From Microbacterium bovistercoris (GTDB taxonomy: Bacteria > Actinomycetota > Actinomycetes > Actinomycetales > Microbacteriaceae): a stretch of DNA of 64,000 nucleotides. The stretch covers positions 62,001 to 126,000 of the forward strand of contig NZ_QUAB01000047.1 in NCBI RefSeq assembly GCF_003387575.1, read 5' to 3'. The position numbers were made by a program, and so were the translations under genes. The notes beneath the pieces were generated by a model. It ran no database searches, was not told the origin of the DNA, and saw only the letters and a list, made by a program, of their open reading frames with translations. Below, in pieces: positions 25,164 through 35,438 of the stretch. Numbering within the stretch: position 1 is the first letter of the stretch; the number at the start of each line of letters is the position of its first letter.

Positions 25164-26065
25164 CACTGGCATCCTTCGACCGCGTCACCCATCGTTTCGG
25201 CGATCTCACCGCCGTCGACGACGTGACCCTCGAGATCCCCGAGGGTCAGATCCTCGGGCTGCTCGGTCCGAACGGCGCAGGCAAGTCCACGCTGTTGTCG
25301 CTGCTGCAGGGCTTGCGCCGGCCGACGTCCGGCGCGGTGCGGCTGTTCGGCGGCGATCCGCGCGTTCCGTCGTCGCGGGTGCGGCTGGGCAGCACCCCGC
25401 AGGAGACCGCGCTGCCCGAGACGCTGCGGGTCGGCGAGGTGCTCGACTTCGTCGGCAGCCACTTTCCCGAGCGAGTGGATGCCGGAGAACTGGCCGAGCA
25501 GTTCGGCTTCTCCGACCTGATGAAGCGTCAGACCGGCGGTCTCTCCGGCGGGCAGCGACGTCGCATCTCGGTGGCGCTCGCCTTCGTCGGCGCGCCGCGA
25601 CTGGTGCTGCTCGACGAGCCGTCGACAGGCCTCGACGTCGATGCGCGGCGGGTGCTCTGGGACGCGATCCGTGCCCGGCACGCGCGGGGCGCGACGATCG
25701 TCGTCACCAGTCATTACCTCGAGGAGATCGAGGCGCTCGCCGAGCGGGTGGTCGTCGTCGACCACGGTCGGATCGTCGCCGACGACGCACTGCGCGGTGT
25801 GCTCGGCCGGGTCGCGCGGTCGCGGGTCACGCTGCGCACGACGGATCCCGGCGGCGTGATCGCCCTCGCCGACGGCGCCGCCGTCGCGACGGATGATGGC
25901 GGACTGACCCTGATGGTGGGCGACTCCGATGATTTCGTGCGCCGCCTGGTGAGCAGCGGCCTGGACTTCTCGGAGCTCAGCGTCCGCGGGGCCACGCTCG
26001 AGGAGGCCTTCCTCGCGCTCACCCGCGAACACCAGGAACCGACTCAGGAAGGGAGCATCCGATGA
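25160..26065 (+). CDS. ABC transporter ATP-binding protein (ABC-2 exporter type)
   Basis: A 301-residue ATPase: Walker A GPNGAGKS at about residues 36-43, Q-loop STPQETALPE, signature LSGGQRRRISVALAF, Walker B LVLLDEPSTGLD and switch His in TSHYLEEIEALAERV. The roughly 80 C-terminal residues resemble the regulatory extension of DrrA/CcmA-like drug or lipid exporters. It forms a transporter with the membrane protein encoded next (ATGA overlap). Substrate unknown; export of a drug, lipid or peptide is the family norm. Confidence 0.9.
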   Translation: MTLASFDRVTHRFGDLTAVDDVTLEIPEGQILGLLGPNGAGKSTLLSLLQGLRRPTSGAVRLFGGDPRVPSSRVRLGSTPQETALPETLRVGEVLDFVGSHFPERVDAGELAEQFGFSDLMKRQTGGLSGGQRRRISVALAFVGAPRLVLLDEPSTGLDVDARRVLWDAIRARHARGATIVVTSHYLEEIEALAERVVVVDHGRIVADDALRGVLGRVARSRVTLRTTDPGGVIALADGAAVATDDGGLTLMVGDSDDFVRRLVSSGLDFSELSVRGATLEEAFLALTREHQEPTQEGSIR

Positions 26066-26814
26066 GCGTCGTCTCACTGACCGCCGTGCACGCGAAGTAC
26101 AACCTGCTGGAGACCCTGCGGGTGCCGATCGCCGTGATCGGATCGGTCGCCTTCCCCGCCCTGGCGACGCTGTTCTTCGTGGTGCCGAACGGTGCCGCCG
26201 CCGAGCACTCCTTCTACGCCACCCAGGCGATCATCTCGATGAGCGTGTTCGCCATCATGGTGAACGGACTGTTCTCGTTCGCGCTCACGATCGCCGAGAA
26301 CCGGTCGACGCCGTGGGACCCCTACCTGCGCACGCTCCCGGCCCCTGGCATCGTGCGGGTGCTGGCGCACGTGTTCTCGACCGGTGCGATCGGCCTGATG
26401 TCGCTTCTGCCGATCATCCTCATCGGTGCGCTGTTCACCAGCGCCGAGGCATCCGCTGCGCGCGTGCTCGCCGGACTGGTCGCGATCGCGATCGCCGCCC
26501 TGCCGTTCATGTTCATCGGCATCTGCATCGGCTACTCCATGTCGCAGAAGGCCGCGGTGGCGGTCGTGCAGATCGCGATGTTCGTGATGGCCTTCGCCGG
26601 CGGGCTGTTCCTGCCGCCCATCATGTTCGCGGACTGGCTCGACACCCTTTCGAAGTTCTTCCCGTCTCGGCAGGCCCGCGAGTTCGTGATCTGGGCGGTG
26701 CAGGGCGGCGAGCTGCCCTGGTGGTCCTGGGCGGGCATCCTGTTCTGGACAGCGGTGTTCCTGGTGCTCTCCCTGGTGCTGTTCCGCCGCGACGAGGGCA
26801 AGCGGTTCCGCTGA
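26062..26814 (+). CDS. ABC-2 type transporter permease
   Basis: A 250-residue membrane protein with six predicted helices and the ABC-2 arrangement: VPIAVIGSVAFPALATLFFVV, an NRSTPWDPYLRTLPAPG cytosolic loop, GAIGLMSLLPIILIGALF, LPFMFIGICIGYSM, VAVVQIAMFVMAFAGGLFLPP and WAGILFWTAVFLVLSLVLF. FFPSRQAREFVIWA is a typical element before the last helix. It completes the four-gene self-regulated exporter operon and is followed by a strong hairpin. Confidence 0.88.
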   Translation: MSVVSLTAVHAKYNLLETLRVPIAVIGSVAFPALATLFFVVPNGAAAEHSFYATQAIISMSVFAIMVNGLFSFALTIAENRSTPWDPYLRTLPAPGIVRVLAHVFSTGAIGLMSLLPIILIGALFTSAEASAARVLAGLVAIAIAALPFMFIGICIGYSMSQKAAVAVVQIAMFVMAFAGGLFLPPIMFADWLDTLSKFFPSRQAREFVIWAVQGGELPWWSWAGILFWTAVFLVLSLVLFRRDEGKRFR

Positions 26815-26828
26815 TCCGCAGACGAGGA

Positions 26829-26865
26829 CGCGGCATCCGCTCGTTCGGGTCGAGCGGATGCCGCG
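26829..26865. terminator. Bidirectional terminator hairpin
   Basis: CGCGGCATCCGCTCG (26829-26843) pairs exactly with CGAGCGGATGCCGCG (26851-26865): a 15-bp stem with a 7-base loop TTCGGGT. It lies between the convergent ABC permease and SDR genes. Confidence 0.78.
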
Positions 26866-26902
26866 GAGGTGCCGGGTTCGGGTCTCGGTCAGTGCATCGA
26901 GG

Positions 26903-27688
26903 TCAGAAGTGCGTGCCGCCGTCGATGCGCACCTCGGTGCCGGTGATGAACTTGCCGTCGGAGCTGGCGAGCATCGCCACCACGCCGGCGACCGACTCGG
27001 GGCCGGCGAAGCCCTGGCCGATGGCCGGGGCCAGCTTCATGAACAGGCTCATGTCGGCGTCTTCGGGCAGGCCGGGGCCCTGGCTCTGCTTGCTCTGTCC
27101 GGAGCCGTCGGTCATGCCCGACGAGATCGATCCCGGCTGCACGGCCGTGAAGCGGATGCCCTGCTTGGCGTACTCGGCGGCCAGGGCGTGCGTCATCGAC
27201 TGCACGCCGCCCTTGCTGGCCGCGTACGCGGCCATGTAGGGGTGCGCGAACATCGCCGAGGTCGAGCTGAAGTTCACGACCGCGGAGTCGTCGCCTTCGA
27301 GCAGAGCGGGGATCGCCTCGCGGATCATCAGGAAGGTGCCGACGAGATTGACCTGGATGACCTGCTGGAACTGGTCGAGCGTCGTCTCGTGCGTGTGCGA
27401 GGAGCGCAGGATGCCGGCGGCGTTGACCAGCACGTCCAGGCCGCCCAGCGCCTCGACGGCGGCGGCGACGCCGGTCTTGACGGATGCCTCGTCGGCGATG
27501 TTCACCTCGACGGTGGAGAGGCGCTCGGCGTCGGCGCCGGCCTTGGCGACGGTGTCGGCGAGACCTGCGGCGCTGACGTCGGCGGCGACGACACGGCCGC
27601 CCTCTGACAGCATGCGCAGCACAGTCGCCTGGCCGATGCCCGATCCGCCTCCGGTGACGAGTGCGCGGCGGCCTTCATAGCGGTTCAT
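26903..27688 (-). CDS. Short-chain dehydrogenase/reductase (SDR)
   Basis: A 261-residue classical SDR. TGGGSGIGQ (cofactor loop) is at about residues 12-20, ADVSAAGL follows beta-2, NAAGIL the NNAG position, then VNFSSTSA with catalytic Ser and YMAAYAASKGG with the Tyr-x-x-x-Lys pair. It ends in GTEVRIDGGTHF. An NAD(P)-dependent alcohol/ketone oxidoreductase; substrate unknown. GAAGGGA before the ATG serves as ribosome binding site. It is divergent from a TetR-type regulator, which may control it. Confidence 0.88.
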   Translation of the reverse strand: MNRYEGRRALVTGGGSGIGQATVLRMLSEGGRVVAADVSAAGLADTVAKAGADAERLSTVEVNIADEASVKTGVAAAVEALGGLDVLVNAAGILRSSHTHETTLDQFQQVIQVNLVGTFLMIREAIPALLEGDDSAVVNFSSTSAMFAHPYMAAYAASKGGVQSMTHALAAEYAKQGIRFTAVQPGSISSGMTDGSGQSKQSQGPGLPEDADMSLFMKLAPAIGQGFAGPESVAGVVAMLASSDGKFITGTEVRIDGGTHF

Positions 27689-27812
27689 GGTGTTCCCTTC
27701 ATCGGTTTCCGGGTCCGGCGACCCGGATCCGCTTCGTCATGCCTAGATGGCACAACGTGTCATATTGTCACCCAACGCAGAAGAAGGGAAGTTATTCCCC
27801 TACTCTCAGAAC

Positions 27813-29263
<1,451 letters not shown>

Positions 29264-29271
29264 CCTCAGCT

Positions 29272-29327
29272 CCGGTCGCACTCGTTGCGGGTGTTCGTGC
29301 ATCCGCACCCGCAATGAGCGCGACCGG
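29272..29327. terminator. Long hairpin after the aldo/keto reductase gene
   Basis: The 22-base arm at 29272-29293 (starting CCGGTCGCAC) pairs with 29306-29327 (ending GCGCGACCGG) with only two G-T wobbles and a 12-base loop. It starts 9 bases after the stop. No T-run; probable terminator. The remaining about 110 bases up to 29439 hold no gene that I can support, only the promoter of the FMN reductase gene. Confidence 0.72.
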
Positions 29328-29439
29328 AACCGCCGTGGCGGCGCGGTGGATTTCGCCGCGGGTCGCCGCGTGACGCCTCGTGTCGTCTCGTGTCGGCGCG
29401 CCGTATCGCGGGATGCCGAACATGGCTACCGTCGTTGCC

Positions 29440-30012
29440 ATGAGTGCTCCTTATCGCGTCGTGGCCGTCTCCGGATCCCTGCACGAGCCCAGCAAGACGA
29501 CCGCTCTGATTCGTGCGATCGCCGCCGCTGTGGCAATGCGCGTCGACGCGGAGATCTCGCTCATGGAGCTGACCGAGATCGGCCCGGACCTTGCTGGAGC
29601 GCTGCGTCGCGATCAGCTGCCCGCGGCGGTGGAGGCGCGCCTGCGCGAGATCGAGACCGCCGACCTCCTGATCGTGGGCACGCCGGTCTACCGGGCCTCG
29701 TTCACCGGACTGTTCAAGCATCTGTTCGACTTCGTCGAGCAGTACGCGCTCGTCGGCAAGCCCGTGCTGCTCGCGGCGACGGGCGGAGGGGAGCGGCACG
29801 CGCTGATACTCGAGCATCAGCTGCGCCCTCTGTTCGCGTTCTTCCAGTCGCTCACGCTGCCGCTGGGCGTCTATGCGAGCGATTCGGACTTCGATGGGTA
29901 CCGGATCTCATCGCCGGAGCTGGCCGCGCGGATCGACCTGGCCGCAGAGCGCGCTCTTCCCCTGGTGGGGTACGCCGCCGACCGTGATCCGCGGGCCGTC
30001 GCCGTGTTCTGA
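29440..30012 (+). CDS. NADPH-dependent FMN reductase family flavoprotein
   Basis: A 190-residue flavodoxin-like reductase. The FMN phosphate loop is SGSLHEPSKTTALI at about residues 11-24, then GTPVYRASFTGLFKHLFDFV and LLAATGGGERHALILEHQLRPLFAFF, typical of the MsuE/SsuE type that supplies reduced FMN to sulfonate monooxygenases. No monooxygenase or ABC sulfonate importer is nearby, so a general NAD(P)H:FMN/quinone reductase role is equally possible. A -10 TACCGT (29427-29432) lies 7 bases before the ATG at 29440; an in-frame ATG at 29422 would lie upstream of the predicted transcript start. Confidence 0.82.
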   Translation: MSAPYRVVAVSGSLHEPSKTTALIRAIAAAVAMRVDAEISLMELTEIGPDLAGALRRDQLPAAVEARLREIETADLLIVGTPVYRASFTGLFKHLFDFVEQYALVGKPVLLAATGGGERHALILEHQLRPLFAFFQSLTLPLGVYASDSDFDGYRISSPELAARIDLAAERALPLVGYAADRDPRAVAVF

Positions 30013-30053
30013 TCGCGGAACACGGCACCACTGCGGCGGCGTAGCGTGGGGTC

Positions 30054-31817
30054 ATGAGCAACCGCCTGGCGGAAACACTCAGTCCGTATCTGCGCTCGCA
30101 CGCCGACAACCCGGTGGACTGGCATCCATGGGGGCAGGACGCCTTCGACGAGGCCCGCCGCCGCGATGTGCCGGTGCTGATCTCGATCGGCTACTCCACG
30201 TGCCACTGGTGCCATGTGATGGCGCGGGAGTCGTTCTCCGATCCGGTGACCGCCGACGAGCTGAACGCCGGATTCGTGTCGATCAAGGTCGACCGCGAGG
30301 AGCATCCCGAGGTCGATGCGGCCTACATGGCCGCGGCATCCGCGTTCACGCAGAGCCTGGGCTGGCCGCTCACTGTGTTCGCGACGCCGTCGGGCCGCGC
30401 GTTCCACGCGGGCACCTACTTCCCCCCGGTCGCTCGCGGCGGGCTGCCGTCGTTCCGCGACGTGCTCGCCGCCGTGCAGGAGGCCTGGCGCGACCGGCGC
30501 GATGTGGTCGTCGAGCAGGCGGATGCCGTGGCATCCGCTCTCTCGCAGATCGCGACCGAGCCCTCGCCGCTGCCGTCGTCGTCGCAGCTGGCGGAAGCCG
30601 CTGCGCAGATAGCCTCGCGGGAGGACCGCGTGTACGGCGGGTTCGGCGGCGCCCCGAAGTTCCCCGTCGCGACGACGCTGCGATTCCTGCAGGCGGTCGG
30701 GCCGGTCGAGGTCGCGGATCGTGCGCTGACGGCGATGGCCGGCTCGGAGCTGCGGGACGAGGACGGCGGGTTCTTCCGGTACGCGACACAGCGCGACTGG
30801 ACGGTGCCGCACTACGAGCGCATGCTGATCGACAACGCGCAGCTGCTCGACGTCGCACTGCATGCCGGCCGGGTCGATGTCGTCCGCGGCATCGCGGACT
30901 TCCTACTCGGCGTGCTCCGGCGCGAGGGCGGCGGATTCGGCGCCGCGCAGGACTCGGAGTCCTGGATCGACGGGCAGCGCGACGAGGGCGGGTACTACCG
31001 GCGGCCGGTGGCCGCGCGCATCGGACTTGAGCCGCCGGAGGTGGACGGCAAGGTGCTCACCGGGTGGAACGGACTCGCCGTCGGCGCGCTGGCGCGCGCG
31101 GGGGCTGTGCTCGGCGAGCCGACGTGGATCGCCGCTGCAGCCGATGCCGCCCGGTTCGTGCTGGCGACGAACCGCGACGGCGAGGGCGCGCTGGTGCGGT
31201 CGTCCCTGGACGGCGTCGCGTCGACCGCGGTCGGCACGGCGGCGGATGCCGGACTTCTGGCCGATGGGCTCTTCGCTCTCGCGCTCGCGACGGGGGAGGC
31301 CTCCTGGGCGACGGTGGCGCTGGACGTGCTGAACGCGCCGGTCATGGTGGATCCGGTCCTCGTCGATCAGGAGATCCCGGTGGCGGGCGACGACAGCGAC
31401 GGCGACCTGCCCTCGGGCACCGCGGCGCTCGCCGCAGCATCCCTCACGGCGTGGCGACTCGGCGCGGGTGCTTCGTATCTGGATCGCGCGACTGAGCTCG
31501 TCGCCGGGCTCGTTGCGCGGGCACTGGAGCATCCGTTCGGGTACGGAGCGCTGCTGCGGGTCGCGGCAGGGCTCGCGACCCCGCCTCGGCAGATCGTGGT
31601 CGTCGGTTCTGCCGGCGAACTCGCCGAGGCTGCGCATCGGACGGATGCCGACGTCGTGGCGGTGGTCACGCCGACGCAGGCACGCGCGTTCGCGGATGCC
31701 GGATTCGAGCTCTTCCTCGAGAAGGACGCGCTGGAAGGCGTGGCGTACGACTGCCGGGACTTCGTCTGCCGGCTGCCGGTGAACGATCCGGAATGGCTTC
31801 CTGTCTCACGACAGTGA
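30054..31817 (+). CDS. Thioredoxin-domain protein, DUF255 / YyaL family
   Basis: A 587-residue cytosolic protein. The N-terminal DUF255 thioredoxin-like domain begins [25 protein letters not shown] and has C50-H-W-C53 in [14 protein letters not shown]. It is followed by an alpha/alpha-barrel, six-hairpin-glycosidase-like domain ([52 protein letters not shown]). Homologues include B. subtilis YyaL and mammalian SPATA20; their biochemical role is unsettled. It is somewhat shorter than many members (about 650-690). A -10 TAGCGT (30042-30047) ends 6 bases before the ATG. Confidence 0.88.
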   Translation: MSNRLAETLSPYLRSHADNPVDWHPWGQDAFDEARRRDVPVLISIGYSTCHWCHVMARESFSDPVTADELNAGFVSIKVDREEHPEVDAAYMAAASAFTQSLGWPLTVFATPSGRAFHAGTYFPPVARGGLPSFRDVLAAVQEAWRDRRDVVVEQADAVASALSQIATEPSPLPSSSQLAEAAAQIASREDRVYGGFGGAPKFPVATTLRFLQAVGPVEVADRALTAMAGSELRDEDGGFFRYATQRDWTVPHYERMLIDNAQLLDVALHAGRVDVVRGIADFLLGVLRREGGGFGAAQDSESWIDGQRDEGGYYRRPVAARIGLEPPEVDGKVLTGWNGLAVGALARAGAVLGEPTWIAAAADAARFVLATNRDGEGALVRSSLDGVASTAVGTAADAGLLADGLFALALATGEASWATVALDVLNAPVMVDPVLVDQEIPVAGDDSDGDLPSGTAALAAASLTAWRLGAGASYLDRATELVAGLVARALEHPFGYGALLRVAAGLATPPRQIVVVGSAGELAEAAHRTDADVVAVVTPTQARAFADAGFELFLEKDALEGVAYDCRDFVCRLPVNDPEWLPVSRQ

Positions 31818-31820
31818 GAC
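31803..31820 (+). terminator. Small hairpin over the stop codon of the DUF255 gene
   Basis: GTCTCAC (31803-31809) and GTGAGAC (31814-31820) form a perfect 7-bp stem with tetraloop GACA spanning the stop codon. A second small stem, GAATCCG / CGGATTC (31840-31846 / 31852-31858), follows. Together they may terminate the transcript. Confidence 0.5.
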
Positions 31821-31927
31821 CGATCGCGCTGTCGGAGATGAATCCGTGGTGCGGATTCGAGCCACCCGTCGTGATGTGGAAGGGATCGGCCAGGCCTTCG
31901 GTATCTGCTCATCACGGCACCCGGTAA

Positions 31928-31960
31928 TGTTCTCCCGGGCCACTCCGGCCCTCGAGAACA
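31928..31960. promoter_or_regulatory. Inverted repeat in the leader of the DUF808 gene
   Basis: TGTTCTC (31928-31934) and GAGAACA (31954-31960) are exact inverted arms. Between them GGGCC (31937-31941) and GGCCC (31947-31951) also pair, giving an extended hairpin or operator. A -10-like TAATGT (31925-31930) overlaps its left edge and the ribosome binding site GGGGAG follows its right edge, so it could act on transcription or on translation. Confidence 0.5.
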
Positions 31961-31971
31961 GGGGAGAACGC

Positions 31972-32901
31972 ATGTCGGTTGGTCTGCTGGCGGTCGTCGA
32001 CGACATCCTCAGCGCGGCGATGAAGGCATCCGCCAAGGCCGCGGGAGTCGTGATCGACGATGCTGCCGTCACGCCGCAGTACGTGCAGGGGCTGACGCCG
32101 GCGCGCGAACTGCCCGTGGTCGGGCGCATCGCGCTCGGCTCGCTGGGCAACAAGTTCATCATCATCATCCCGGTGGCGCTGGTGCTGACGGCGTTCGCGC
32201 CCGCGGTGCTTCCGTACCTGCTGATCGTCGGCGGTGTGTACCTCTGCTTCGAGGGTGCCGAGAAGGTGCTCGAGTGGTTCGGCTTCGGGCACGGGCACGA
32301 GGACGAGGGTGCCCGCGATGAGAAGCGCCTCGTGTGGGGCGCCATCCGCACGGATCTCATCCTCTCGACCGAGATCATGCTCATCTCGCTGGCGAGCCTC
32401 GACAAGGGGCTGGGCTTCTGGCAGACGCTGATGATCCTCTCGGTCATCGCCGTGCTGATGACCGCCGTCGTCTACGGCGCCGTCGCCCTGCTGGTGAAGA
32501 TCGACGACATCGGCCTGAAGATGGCAAAGAACCCGGTGCGCCGCGTGCGGCACACCGGAACCCGCATCGTCCGCTCGATGCCCGCCGTGTTCCGGGTGAT
32601 CAGCGTCGTCGGCACCGTCGCGATGCTCTGGGTCGGCGGGCACCTCGTCATCGTGAACCTCGGCGAGATCGGATTCCACCTGCCGGCGGATCTGCTGCAC
32701 GGCGTCGAGGAACTGCTCGCGCCGCTCGGCGGGTTCATCGTTTGGCTCGGCGACACGGCGATCTCCGCCGTCGGCGGCATGATCGTGGGCCTCATCATCG
32801 TAGGGATCGTGCTCGGTGTCGGACGCCTGTTCGGCCGCCGCCCGCAGTTCGACGAAGGGCACCACCACCGGCCTGCCGCAGAGGAGACCGCTCAGCGCTG
32901 A
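31972..32901 (+). CDS. DUF808 family inner-membrane protein (YedI-like)
   Basis: A 309-residue polytopic membrane protein. The N-terminal SVGLLAVVDDILSAAMKASAKAAGVVIDDAAVTPQYVQGL is the DUF808 hallmark. Hydrophobic segments follow near FIIIIPVALVLTAFAPAVLP, QTLMILSVIAVLMTAVVYGAV, VISVVGTVAMLWVGG, GGFIVWLGDTAISAVGG and MIVGLIIVGIVLGV. The function of the family is unknown. GGGGAG five bases before the ATG fixes the start. The last 10 bases overlap the 3' end of the small convergent gene. Confidence 0.88.
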   Translation: MSVGLLAVVDDILSAAMKASAKAAGVVIDDAAVTPQYVQGLTPARELPVVGRIALGSLGNKFIIIIPVALVLTAFAPAVLPYLLIVGGVYLCFEGAEKVLEWFGFGHGHEDEGARDEKRLVWGAIRTDLILSTEIMLISLASLDKGLGFWQTLMILSVIAVLMTAVVYGAVALLVKIDDIGLKMAKNPVRRVRHTGTRIVRSMPAVFRVISVVGTVAMLWVGGHLVIVNLGEIGFHLPADLLHGVEELLAPLGGFIVWLGDTAISAVGGMIVGLIIVGIVLGVGRLFGRRPQFDEGHHHRPAAEETAQR

Positions 32902-33110
32902 TTGCGCGCATGCTGCCTCGCGGCGCGCTCGTTGCCGCGCCGGTAGTTCCCGGTGACCCTCGCCATCAGCAGCTGAGGGTCGCCGCTCTCCACCTCGTCG
33001 AGGAACTCGGCGGCGCGTGCGCCGCGCAGCACCGTGGCGGTGCGGCCGTGGTGCGTGATCACCACGTCCGCGCCGCGGACGCTGTACGCGAAGCCGTTCG
33101 GAGCAGGCAT
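32892..33110 (-). CDS. Small conserved actinobacterial protein (72 aa), function unknown
   Basis: A 72-residue basic protein beginning MPAPNGFAYSVRGADVVITHHGRTATVLRG and ending in an Arg-rich RGNERAARQHARNQR. Proteins with this opening and an Arg-rich end are, from memory, common in Microbacteriaceae, which is why I keep it despite its size. The ADVVITHHGRTATVLRG part looks like a small beta structure, the tail like a nucleic-acid-binding extension. No function is known to me. It runs against the DUF808 gene and is followed 8 bases upstream by the GNAT gene, with which it may be co-transcribed. Confidence 0.65.
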   Translation of the reverse strand: MPAPNGFAYSVRGADVVITHHGRTATVLRGARAAEFLDEVESGDPQLLMARVTGNYRRGNERAARQHARNQR

Positions 33111-33118
33111 CGCGAGAC

Positions 33119-33565
33119 TCAGCCGGCCTTGATCTGGTACTGGATCAGCCCCGAGCGCGATGCGATGCGGTCGTACAGCGCACGCGCGGTCGCGTTCGAC
33201 TCGGCCGTGAGCCAGTAGACCTTCGCCGAGCCGTGCTGCTCGGCCCAGTCGCGGACGTGCTCGATCAGCAGTCGCCCGGCTCCTGCGCCGCGGGCATCGG
33301 GCGCGACGAACAGATCCTCGAGATAGCAGTAGTCGGTCGCCGTCCAGGTGGCGGGATGCGTCAGCCAGTGCACCACGCCGATCGCCCTGCCGTCGTCATC
33401 GCGAGCCAGCACGCCGTGGATGCCGGACGCCGGATCGACCAGGCGCGCGAACGTCGCCGCCGTGGTCGCGTCATCGAGCGTCGCCTCGTAGAAGGCCAGG
33501 TATCCGGTCCAGAGGGCGAGCCATTCGTCGTGGTCTGCGGCCGTGATGGGGCTGATCATCGTCAT
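33119..33565 (-). CDS. GNAT family N-acetyltransferase
   Basis: A 148-residue single-domain acetyltransferase. EDLFVAPDARGAGAGRLLIEHVRDWAEQHG contains the acetyl-CoA Q/R-x-x-G-x-G/A motif. YWLTAESNATARALYDRIASRSG is the typical C-terminal strand and helix. The substrate cannot be read from sequence. A -10 TAGCCT (33572-33577, minus strand) ends 6 bases before the ATG, so a leaderless message is likely. Confidence 0.87.
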   Translation of the reverse strand: MTMISPITAADHDEWLALWTGYLAFYEATLDDATTAATFARLVDPASGIHGVLARDDDGRAIGVVHWLTHPATWTATDYCYLEDLFVAPDARGAGAGRLLIEHVRDWAEQHGSAKVYWLTAESNATARALYDRIASRSGLIQYQIKAG

Positions 33566-33594
33566 CCGACGAGGCTATCGGGCGCCGACCCGGC

Positions 33595-35148
33595 TCAGAT
33601 CCACCCGGGCATCCAGTTGTGCACGAGCCAGAAGTCGTAGGGCACGCTCGTGCCGGTCCACACCGGGTAGAAGAACGCCGACACCAGCGTCGCGATGACC
33701 AGGAACACGACCACCGTGCGCTGCCCGGCCTGACGGCGCGCCAGCGGTGCATCCGGAGCGCCGGCGAGCGACCTCAGTGCTACGGCCAGTGCGATCACGA
33801 CGAACGGCACCATCACCACGGTGTAGAACTGGAAGATCGTGCGCTCGGGGTACAGCAGCCACGGCACGTAGGTCACCGCGATCCCGATCAACGGCACCGT
33901 GAACGAGGGGCCGACCGTTCGGCGGTCGATCAGCCCGCGCACGAACCGGTACAGCAGGTAGAGCACAGCCGCCATACCCGCGAACCAGATCAGCGGATTG
34001 GGCACCGCCGAGATCACCGCGATGCAGTGGTCGGTGCCGCATCCGCCCTGCTCGTTGCCGACCCAGATCGCCGTCGGTCGCAGCAGCATCGGCCACTGCC
34101 AGGCCGGGCTCGCGTAGGGATGCGCGGCGTGCAGTTCCACATGGAATCCGTACATGGACTCGTGGTACTTCCACAGCTCGACGAGAGGGTTGCCGCCCGA
34201 CGTGCGTCCATATCCGCCCGAGGTGGCCATCCAGCCGCTCCACGAGATCTGATAGGTCAGCAGCGCGGTCGGCACCAGCAGCAGGAACGAGATCGGACCC
34301 TGCCGGAATGCGGCATCCGTCGGCCAGAAGACGACGCCGGCGCGCCGCCGCGCGAGCGCGTCGGTGACGACGACGTAGATGCCGAGCCCGGCGAGCACGT
34401 ACAACCCCGACCACTTCACCGCGGATGCCGCACCCAGTGCGACTCCCGCCGCGATCAGCCACGGGCGGCGCCACAGCAGTCGCCCCAGTGCGGGCTCATC
34501 GTCGAGAGGATCCCGTCGCTCGACGAAGGGGATCGCACGCCGGCGGTCGTAGAGCACGAACAGGAAACCCAGCAGGACGAAGAAGGTGAGGATGCCGTCC
34601 AGCAGCGCGATCCGGCTCAGCACGATGCTGAGTCCATCGATGGCCAGCAGATAGCCGGCGACGGTCGCGATCACGCGGGAGCGCGTGAGCTCCCTCGTGA
34701 TCAGATAGACGACGAGCACGGACAGCGTGCCGAGGATCGCCGTGGAGATGCGCCAGCCGGCGCTCGACCCGGGGCCGAAGGCCGCCATCCCGAGGGCGAT
34801 GATCCACTTGCCCAGCGGCGGATGCACCACGAAGCTGCCCTCGGAGCCGAGGGCGCCGGTGTCGCCGTTCAGCAGCTCCTCGTTCGCGCCTTCGCCCCAG
34901 GTCGCCTCGTAGCCGTTCACCCACAGCGACCAGGCGTCCTTGACGTAATACGTCTCATCGAACATGATCGCGTGCGGATGCCCGAGGTTCGTCAGTCGCA
35001 GAACGGCGGCGAGCAGCGTCACCAACAGCGGCGGCAGCCACCGCATCACCCGGTCCCACCTGCGTGCTGCGAGGATGCGGTCGCGCAGTGCCTCGAAGCG
35101 GGTCGTCCGCCGCTCGACGGGCGGGAGCAGCGGCGCGGTCTCGGTCAC
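33595..35148 (-). CDS. pmt: Polyprenol-phosphate-mannose protein mannosyltransferase
   Basis: A 517-residue GT39-type membrane enzyme that O-mannosylates secreted proteins. The first external loop carries the catalytic acidic pair in HPHAIMFDETYYVKD. About ten hydrophobic helices follow, with the family motifs GDTGALGSEGSFVVHPPLGKW and SSAVKWSGLYVLAGLG. Start is GTG at 35148, with -10 TAGGCT (35155-35160) 6 bases before it. In Mycobacterium tuberculosis the orthologue Rv1002c lies divergently beside rsmI, as here. Confidence 0.92.
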   Translation of the reverse strand: MTETAPLLPPVERRTTRFEALRDRILAARRWDRVMRWLPPLLVTLLAAVLRLTNLGHPHAIMFDETYYVKDAWSLWVNGYEATWGEGANEELLNGDTGALGSEGSFVVHPPLGKWIIALGMAAFGPGSSAGWRISTAILGTLSVLVVYLITRELTRSRVIATVAGYLLAIDGLSIVLSRIALLDGILTFFVLLGFLFVLYDRRRAIPFVERRDPLDDEPALGRLLWRRPWLIAAGVALGAASAVKWSGLYVLAGLGIYVVVTDALARRRAGVVFWPTDAAFRQGPISFLLLVPTALLTYQISWSGWMATSGGYGRTSGGNPLVELWKYHESMYGFHVELHAAHPYASPAWQWPMLLRPTAIWVGNEQGGCGTDHCIAVISAVPNPLIWFAGMAAVLYLLYRFVRGLIDRRTVGPSFTVPLIGIAVTYVPWLLYPERTIFQFYTVVMVPFVVIALAVALRSLAGAPDAPLARRQAGQRTVVVFLVIATLVSAFFYPVWTGTSVPYDFWLVHNWMPGWI

Positions 35149-35220
35149 CCTGACAGCCTAGAGCGGAGGCATGGGCTGGACATGTGTCGGCCGCCCGGGT
35201 CGCGTGGTCGGCGGCCTGGG

Positions 35221-35402
35221 TCGCTGTTGCCGACTGGTGCCGCGCCGTCGGGTGGTGGGTTTCGTCGCTGCGGGCGCGCTGGGCGGTGCGTTTTCGACCG
35301 CGCGGCGCTGGCGGTCGCTGTTGCCGACTGGTGCGGTTCGGCCGGGTGGTGGGTTTCGCTGCTGCGGGCGCGCTACCAGGTGCGTTTTCGACCACGCGGC
35401 GC
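35221..35402. repeat. Two ~88-bp direct repeats between pmt and rsmI
   Basis: A unit beginning TCGCTGTTGCCGACTGGTGC and ending CGCGGCGC occurs at 35221-35308 and 35315-35402 (period 94), differing at a modest number of positions. Both contain GGGTGGTGGGTTTCG and GTGCGTTTTCGACC. They fill most of the 290-bp gap between the divergent pmt and rsmI genes. The open frames across it are low-complexity and not supported as genes. Confidence 0.8.
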
Positions 35403-35438
35403 GATCGAGCGGTGCGTCGCAGACCTAAGCTGAGTCGC

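Noticed and set aside
35171..35428. 85-residue open frame in the repeat between pmt and rsmI
   Set aside because: It is made of two copies of the DNA repeat, is Arg/Gly-rich and has no start signals.
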